This document shows positions 57,915 to 64,000 of a DNA stretch of 64,000 bases, in pieces. This DNA is from Bacteroidota bacterium (lineage in GTDB: Bacteria > Bacteroidota > Bacteroidia > Chitinophagales > JADJOU01), in assembly GCA_016713645.1 (NCBI GenBank), contig JADJOU010000005.1, positions 1 through 64,000 on the forward strand, written 5' to 3'. Position 1 is the first letter of the stretch, and each line of letters opens with the position of its first letter. Position numbers and translations under genes: made by a program. A model generated the notes under the pieces. That model was given only the letters and a program-made list of their open reading frames with translations, did not search any database and had not been told where the DNA came from.

Positions 57915-59807
57915 ATGAATGAACTCCATGAAATTCTTCAAAAATACTGGAAGCACAGCCAATTCAGGCCGCTTCAGAAGGAAATCATTGAATCCGTTCT
58001 AGCGGGAAAAGATACGCTCGCGCTCTTGCCAACAGGCGGGGGAAAATCCATTTGCTTTCAAATTCCTGCAATGGCAAAAGAGGGAATATGCATTGTCGTA
58101 TCGCCTTTAGTCGCATTGATGAAAGATCAAGTTTATCAATTGGTGCAGAAAGGAATTCCAGCTACAGCTATTTTCTCGGGCATGCATAAACGCGAAATAG
58201 AATTTCAACTCAATAAATGCATCTACGGCGAGGTCAAATTTCTCTATGTCTCTCCTGAACGCCTCAAAACACCGATATTCATTGAGCGTTTCAAATCGAT
58301 GAAAGTGAATCTCATTGCGGTTGATGAAGCACATTGTATTTCTCAATGGGGTTATGATTTTAGGCCTTCGTATTTAGATATTGCAGAAATCAGGACATAT
58401 CATCCCGTGCCTGTCATCGCACTCACCGCAACTGCCACAACAGAAGTAGCCGCGGATATTCAAGAGAAGCTTTTATTCAAAAAGAATAACCTCTTTCAAG
58501 TGACTTATGAGAGAGAGAATTTGACCTACCATTTTGCACATGAAGAGAATAAAATGCAAAAGACGATTGAACTACTCAATCACATAAAAGGGAGTGGTTT
58601 AATTTATCTACGCAACCGCGCCAAGACCAAGAAATGGCGGAGTATTTAAATCACTACAATATCTCTATTGATTATTACCATGCGGGATTGAGTCATGAAG
58701 AGCGGCAAAAAAAACAAACAGATTGGATAAGCGGAAAGACGAGAATCATGGCATGCACCAATGCTTTTGGCATGGGCATTGACAAGCCAGATGTTCGCAT
58801 CGTCATACACCACGACTTTCCCGAGAATATAGAATCCTATTTTCAAGAGGCGGGCAGAGCGGGCAGAGATGGCGTCAAGGCGTTTTCCATTCTCTTGTAT
58901 AATCAGCACGATTTGGATTCCCTCCAAGCGAGAAAAGAAAATTTCCCCACCATCCCCCTTATTAAAGAAGTATATGCCGCCTTGTATGGTCAATATCAAA
59001 TTGGATATGAAGATGGGGTGAATCAGCAATTCCCCTTTGATCTGAGGACATTTGTTCAGAAGAATAATTTGAATATTCCCGTTACACTCAAGGCCATAGA
59101 ATTGCTTGAACAGAGTGGTGTCATTCTCACCCTCAGATGCTGTTTACCGTCCATCGAGATTGATGATCAATGCGACTAAAGCAGATTTATATAAATATCA
59201 AATTGAGAATCCACAGATTGATCCTTTGGTCAAATTTATACTTCGAACATATGCCGGTGTATTTGACACATTCGTCAAGATTGATGAAAATTTTATCGCC
59301 AAAAAATTAAGTGCAAAGAAAATACAGATTGTAAATGCCCTTCAGTATATGGCTTCGACCGACATCATTCTCTATCTTCCGAGCACTGATGAGCCCTTGA
59401 TTACCTTCCTCGAAAACAGGATGGAAAACAAATTATTGGAATTGGATAATGCATTTATTGAAAAGCGGCGCATCGTTCATATGAAGCAAATTGAGTCGCT
59501 CCAAGAAATTGTATTGAGTCAAAAAATCTGTCGTGTCAAACAACTCTTAAAATACTTTGGGGAAGATTATCAAAAGACCTGCGGCCATTGCGATATATGT
59601 CGAAAAAAGAAGCCCTTGTCATTCGAAAATTTTTCTGCCATTAGATCTAAAATTGAAGCCCTTTTAAAAGAGGCTGCTCTATTGCCCGAAGAGCTTATCG
59701 ATAAAATGCCCGAACATCATAAAAATGAGGTGTTGGAGACGATTGAATGGCTGATATCCAATGAAATCGTCGAGCGCGGGATAGGAAATTCACTCTCGAT
59801 TTCATGA
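57915..59807 (+). CDS. recQ: ATP-dependent DNA helicase RecQ (two frameshifts)
   Basis: A 3'-5' helicase of about 631 residues for recombination and repair. Q-motif and Walker A (FRPLQKEIIESVLAGKDTLA, LLPTGGGKS), VSPLVALMKDQV, DEAHCISQWGYDFRPSY, ALTATAT, ACTNAFGMGIDKPDVRIVIH and QEAGRAGRDG are in order. The zinc cluster (CRVKQLLKYF ... KTCGHCDICRKKK) lies near residue 545, and a short winged-helix-like end follows; no HRDC domain is visible. Frames break near 58629-58631 (restored RAKTKEMAEYLNHYN) and near 59126 (restored VILSPSDAVYRPSRLMIN). It sits inside the polysaccharide region but is a housekeeping gene. Confidence 0.92.
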
Positions 59808-59866
59808 GAAGTTCACTTTAAAAAATCTCCTCGAATTCTATTATATTTACACGATTAATAAGACCC

Positions 59867-61500
59867 ATGAAAATTGCCTTAGCACAACTGAATTATCACA
59901 TCGGAAATTTTGAAGCGAATTTTGATAAAATTGAAAGGCCATTCGCAGTGCAAAAGAGGCAGAAGCCGATATAGTCCTATTCAGCGAATTGGCAGTCTGT
60001 GGGTATCCACCTAGAGACTTTTTAGAATTCAGCGATTTTATAAACAAGTGTCAGGATGTTATTGATCGCGTCAGAGAACTATCTGAGGGAATAGCTATTT
60101 TAATTGGTTCCCCAAGTGTCAATCCAGTTGCTGAGGGAAAAGACTTACACAATTCCGCTTATTTTATCTACAATAAAAAAATTGAGAAGGTCATTCACAA
60201 AACGCTATTGCCCACCTATGATGTATTCGATGAATACCGCTATTTCGAGCCAAATACAGCGTTTGAATGCATAGAATTTAAAGGAAAAAAAATTGCTGTG
60301 ACCATCTGTGAGGATATATGGAATGTGGGCAATGAGAATCCGCTCTATCCCATCTCTCCGATGGATGAATTGATCAAAGAGCAGCCCGATTTTATTTTAA
60401 ACTTATCTGCTTCGCCATTTTCTTATCATCAAGTTGAATCGCGCAAACAAATACTAAAAGCGAATTGCGACCGATATAAAATTCCCATTTTCTATTGCAA
60501 TTGTGTAGGCGCTCAGACAGAATTAATCTTCGATGGAGGTTCTATGGTATTCAATGCGCAAGGGAATATGGTCAAAGAGCTATCCTATTTCAAAGAAGAT
60601 TTTCAAATAATCGACTTGGAAAATTTACAAATAGGATTAGATGCTCCTATAAGTATAAACAAAATTGAACGCATTCATCAAGCCTTGGTGATGGGCATTC
60701 GCGATTACTTTCAAAAGTTGGGATTTAAACAAGCTGTTCTTGGGTTATCAGGGGGAATAGATTCTGCCTTGACCTGCGCGCTTGCTGCAGAAGCATTGGG
60801 AGCGGAAAATGTATTGGGGGTATTAATGCCATCCCAATACTCATCAGATCATTCAGTGAATGATGCCATCATACTAGCGAATAATATAGGTTGTAAGCAT
60901 GAAACCATTGCTATTGAAGATGGTTTTTTTGCGATTGAAAAATTATTAAAGCCCTTCTTCAAAGACTTGCCATTCAATATAGCGGAAGAAAATTTACAAG
61001 CGAGGATTCGCGGTCTTTTATTGATGGGTGTGTCCAATAAATTTGGCTATATCCTCTTGAATACTTCCAATAAGAGCGAAGCAGCTGTTGGCTATGGAAC
61101 ACTTTATGGCGATATGTGCGGTGGCTTGGCAGTGCTTGGAGATGTATACAAAACAGAAGTGTATGATTTGGCAAAATATATCAATCGAGATAGAGAAATT
61201 ATACCCCTCAACTCCATACAAAAAGCTCCGAGTGCTGAATTGAGACCAGGCCAAAAAGACCAAGATTCACTTCCTCCCTATGATGTGCTCGATGAAGTAC
61301 TGTATCAATACATTGAAAAATGCTGTGGCCCGAAAGAATTGATTGCGATGGGATTTGACTCGGCCTTGGTCAATCGAATCTTGCGCATGGTGAATACCAA
61401 TGAATTCAAACGCGCACAAACACCACCTATACTTCGCGTATCTTCTAAGGCCTTTGGCATGGGAAGGAGAATGCCAATTGTAGGAAAATATTTAAGTTAA
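59867..61500 (+). CDS. nadE: Glutamine-dependent NAD+ synthetase (one frameshift)
   Basis: Amidates nicotinate adenine dinucleotide to NAD using glutamine. Restored length 544 residues. An N-terminal nitrilase-like glutaminase domain carries the Glu of SELAVCGYPPRDFLEF, the Lys of HKTLLPTYDVFDEYRYF and the Cys of YCNCVGAQTELIFDGGS. The synthetase domain has the P-loop LGLSGGIDSALTCALAAEAL and TSNKSEAAVGYGTLYGD. The first ~23 residues (MKIALAQLNYHIGNFEANFD) are in another frame; one A is missing at 59934-59936, and restoring it gives KIEKAIRSAKEAEADIVLFS. NAD synthetase is normally essential, so a read error is likely. Confidence 0.94.
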
Positions 61501-61655
61501 CACACCCAGAAAACAAGTATAAATAGACTTCGTATTTCATATATTTTCCTATAGATAAACGATTGCATTGGGTTGATTGAATTTCCAAACTGAGATTCGA
61601 AAATTATCATTACATTGCATAGGCAATTACATCTTCCATCTAAACAAAGAACAAT

Positions 61656-63080
61656 ATGGCTGAAAATTTTAAAAAATCGCTCAACCTTTATGATGCAACC
61701 ATGATGGTAGCTGGATCTATGATTGGATCTGGAATATTCATCGTGAGTTCAGATATTGCACGAACAGTAGGTTCTAGCGGCTATCTATTGCTTTGTTGGA
61801 TACTAGGTGGCGTAATGACGATGATTGCAGCGATTAGTTATGGCGAACTAGCAGGTATGTATCCGAATGTGGGAGGACAATATATTTACCTCAAAAAATC
61901 GTACAATTCATTGGTGGCATTTCTCTACGGATGGTCATTTTTTGGGGTGATTGAAAGCGGCGCTATTGCTGCCGTTGGAGTAGCATTTGCTAAGTATACG
62001 GCTGTCTTTTTTCCTTTCTTCTCAGAGAACAATATCCTATTTCAAATCGGCTCTTTTCATTTTAGCGGGGCTCAATTTTTGGGAATCGCGATGATATGTT
62101 TGCTCACTTATAATAATATCCGCGGGGTACAACATGGGAAATGGATACAGAGTATTTTCACTTCAACCAAGCTTATCGCCTTATTGGGTTTTATTATTCT
62201 CGGATGGATATTTGGATCAGATCCACATATCGCTTCGGCCAACTTTAGTCATATGTTCTCCTTTCCCAATCAGGTGCAATCAGACGGAACATTTCTCCCC
62301 TTGATGGGTTATGGTCTATTTGCGGCCATGGGCGCCGCTATGGTGGGATCTCTATTCTCCAGCGACGCATGGAACAATGTGACTTTTATTGCTGGCGAGA
62401 TAAAAGAGCCGCAGCGAAATATCCCACTAAGTTTATTTTTTGGGACTTTAATCGTCTCTGTATTGTATATCCTCACGAATGTAGTCTATCTCAATGTCAT
62501 GACCATTCAAGAAATTCAAACGGCCCCCATGGATAGAGTAGGCGCTGCTGCCGTGGCAAAGATGCTGGGAGATAGCGGCACGCTCATCATGGCTGCTTTG
62601 ATTATGATATCAACTTTTGGGTGCAATAATGGACTTATCCTATCTGGCGCGCGATTATACTACACCATGGCGAAGGATGGATTATTCTTTAAAAAAGCAG
62701 GCACTCTAAATGAACAAGGGGTTCCTCAAGTTGCACTCATTGCTCAATGCGTATGGTCTTGCATCCTCTGCATGAGTGGCTCATATGGCGCCTTATTGGA
62801 TTATACCATTTTTGCTGCACTTATTTTTTATGTGTTGACTATTGCTGGGATATTTATTCTGAGGGTCAAAGAACCCAATACGCATCGACCATACAAGGCA
62901 TGGGGTTATCCTATCGTCCCCATTTTGTATATAATCAGTGCTTCAGCAATTGCGATTATTCTGCTCATTGAAAAATCAAACAATACTATACCAGGTCTCA
63001 TCATTGTATTGATGGGTATTCCCGTCTATTATCTACTTAAAAAAATCAACAAAACGGATATTCTCACAGAGGAAACATAG
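61656..63080 (+). CDS. APC superfamily amino-acid permease
   Basis: 474 residues with about 12 membrane helices. The N terminus SLNLYDATMMVAGSMIGSGI is the APC signature, the unwound TM1 (GSMIGSGIF) that binds the substrate backbone. GEIKEPQRNIPLSLFFGTLI and FGCNNGLILSGARLYYTMAK are typical of the LAT-like/amino-acid-polyamine branch. The substrate cannot be fixed from sequence. The frame is intact. It is preceded by 155 bases of intergenic DNA and followed by the manC promoter, so it is its own unit. Confidence 0.9.
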   Translation: MAENFKKSLNLYDATMMVAGSMIGSGIFIVSSDIARTVGSSGYLLLCWILGGVMTMIAAISYGELAGMYPNVGGQYIYLKKSYNSLVAFLYGWSFFGVIESGAIAAVGVAFAKYTAVFFPFFSENNILFQIGSFHFSGAQFLGIAMICLLTYNNIRGVQHGKWIQSIFTSTKLIALLGFIILGWIFGSDPHIASANFSHMFSFPNQVQSDGTFLPLMGYGLFAAMGAAMVGSLFSSDAWNNVTFIAGEIKEPQRNIPLSLFFGTLIVSVLYILTNVVYLNVMTIQEIQTAPMDRVGAAAVAKMLGDSGTLIMAALIMISTFGCNNGLILSGARLYYTMAKDGLFFKKAGTLNEQGVPQVALIAQCVWSCILCMSGSYGALLDYTIFAALIFYVLTIAGIFILRVKEPNTHRPYKAWGYPIVPILYIISASAIAIILLIEKSNNTIPGLIIVLMGIPVYYLLKKINKTDILTEET

Positions 63081-63081
63081 A

Positions 63082-63112
63082 TTTGAGAAAGTTCCATTTT
63101 ATATTACCTTTG
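63082..63112 (+). promoter_or_regulatory. Promoter of the mannose-1-phosphate guanylyltransferase gene
   Basis: TTTG (63082-63085), 19 bases, TACCTTTG (63105-63112). It is the best match in the window to the Bacteroidota TTTG/TAnnTTTG consensus. It starts just after the permease stop codon. Confidence 0.7.
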
Positions 63113-63179
63113 CAGAGAATATAGACCATGATTTATCAATTAAAAAAATTATTATTTCATGGGAACCAATCTTTTAAAG

Positions 63180-64000
63180 ATGAATCTTAATAATTATGTA
63201 GTTATTATGGCTGGTGGCATCGGGAGTCGTTTTTGGCCGCACAGTCGAGTGCATCACCCTAAGCAATTCCTAGACATTCTAAATACTGGCAAAACATTAC
63301 TTCAAGAAACCTACCAACGGTTTCTTCCTATTTGTAATCCAGAAAATATTTTCATTGTCACAAATGAAGACTATGCCCAAATCGTTCACAGCCAAATACC
63401 CAATCTTCAACCCGATCAATTGCTGATTGAACCCACTCGGAGAAATACTGCACCATGCGTAGCATACGCATGTCAAAAAATTGCCTGTAAAAATCCAAAT
63501 GCCAATATCATTGTCAGTCCATCCGATCATCAAATCTTCAATGAAGATAAGTTTAGAGATATAGTCACCAAAGCATTTGATTTTGTTTCCAATCATGATA
63601 GTTTAATTACCATCGGGATTCGCCCAACTAGACCAGATACGGGTTATGGCTATATTCAATACGTGGAGAGCGATACCTCCTTTGCAAAAAAAGTAAAAAC
63701 ATTCACAGAGAAACCTTCTTTGGAGATTGCCAAAGCCTTTATTCAAAGTGGTGAATTCTTATGGAATTCCGGAATATTTATTTGGAATTTTGCTGCAATT
63801 AAAAAAGCATTTGACAGATATCTTCCAGAGGTCTCCATCCTTTTCAAAGATGCCGCACAGAATCTATATACCCCCAAAGAAAAAGACTTCATAGAAACCG
63901 TCTATGCGCAAATTACAAATATCTCGCTCGATTATGCCATCATGGAAAAGTCAGACAATGTATATGTCATTCCAGCCGATTTCGGATGGAGCGATGTAGG
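63180..64000 (+). CDS. manC: Mannose-1-phosphate guanylyltransferase, 3' end outside the window
   Basis: Forms GDP-mannose from mannose 1-phosphate and GTP, the precursor for mannose, fucose and other deoxysugars in surface glycans. About 273 residues are visible: the nucleotidyltransferase motif MAGGIGSRFWPHSRVHHPKQ, EPTRRNTAPCVAYA, VSPSDHQIF, RPTRPDTGYGYIQY, TFTEKPSLEIAKAF, WNSGIFIWNF and FGWSDVG at the edge, which place it in the GMP/ManC family. ATG at 63180 starts MNLNNYVVIMAGG; ATG at 63159 in the same frame is also possible. It continues the surface-polysaccharide theme of the preceding 18 kb. Confidence 0.92.
   Translation, partial: MNLNNYVVIMAGGIGSRFWPHSRVHHPKQFLDILNTGKTLLQETYQRFLPICNPENIFIVTNEDYAQIVHSQIPNLQPDQLLIEPTRRNTAPCVAYACQKIACKNPNANIIVSPSDHQIFNEDKFRDIVTKAFDFVSNHDSLITIGIRPTRPDTGYGYIQYVESDTSFAKKVKTFTEKPSLEIAKAFIQSGEFLWNSGIFIWNFAAIKKAFDRYLPEVSILFKDAAQNLYTPKEKDFIETVYAQITNISLDYAIMEKSDNVYVIPADFGWSDV

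Overview
The window looks like part of a Bacteroidota chromosome, probably of a Saprospiria/Chitinophagia-like lineage, though the family cannot be fixed from the sequence. The evidence is type IX secretion (a PorZ-like propeller protein, 'YPNP' type A sorting tails and one gliding-motility type B tail), LptD of the Bacteroidota kind, GSCFA, DUF4476 and DUF7619-like proteins, a mevalonate-pathway pair, and repeated TAnnTTTG -7 promoter elements, some with TTG/TTTG about 18-21 bases upstream. DNA is AT-rich with tight gene packing. No phage, insertion sequence or CRISPR array was seen.

Layout. 1-9.8 kb: start of a penicillin-acylase-family hydrolase, A-type Fe-S carrier, methylmalonyl-CoA epimerase, threonylcarbamoyl-AMP synthase, guaB, a PTPS/QueD enzyme, two paralogous small secreted proteins, lptD and a divergent N-acetylmuramoyl-L-alanine amidase. 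9.8-11 kb: a small accessory island with a RhuM-like/PLD-like protein between two coding remnants, then tRNA-Glu. 11-24.5 kb: gap, GSCFA, ftsK, the rpoD/hypothetical/porZ set, a DUF4476 protein, acyl-CoA dehydrogenase, tRNA-Cys, an LTA-synthase-like sulfatase and sodB. 24.6-37 kb: an mfd that stops after its UvrB-like module, an SDR epimerase, lepA, ftcD, mevalonate kinase and mvaD, a PstS-like lipoprotein and TPR protein, a 620-base repeat-rich gap, and metK. 37-45.6 kb: surface and secreted proteins (a ~1,390-residue multidomain T9SS cargo, a DUF2541-like protein, an M16 R/Y-type subunit, a type B T9SS cargo, a cytochrome P460-like lipoprotein). 45.7-64 kb: a surface-polysaccharide region (asparagine synthase, methyltransferase, heparinase II/III-like protein, YfhO, a polymerase-like membrane protein, a Wzx-like flippase and, at the end, mannose-1-phosphate guanylyltransferase), interrupted by recQ, nadE and an amino-acid permease.

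Reading caution. About twenty genes, including essential ones (guaB, gap, ftsK, metK, nadE), are split by one-base indels, mostly a lost base in a short homopolymer. Each half matches the same family and the restored length is normal, so sequencing error is the likeliest cause. I annotate each as one gene and give the shift position. The density is much higher between 45.7 and 59.9 kb.

No clear new multi-gene defence or mobile system was found. The best leads are the Mfd cut at a domain boundary, the RhuM/PLD island, the perfect 36-base palindrome beside hairpin repeats at 35.1-35.4 kb, and the polysaccharide gene set with a heparinase-like enzyme.
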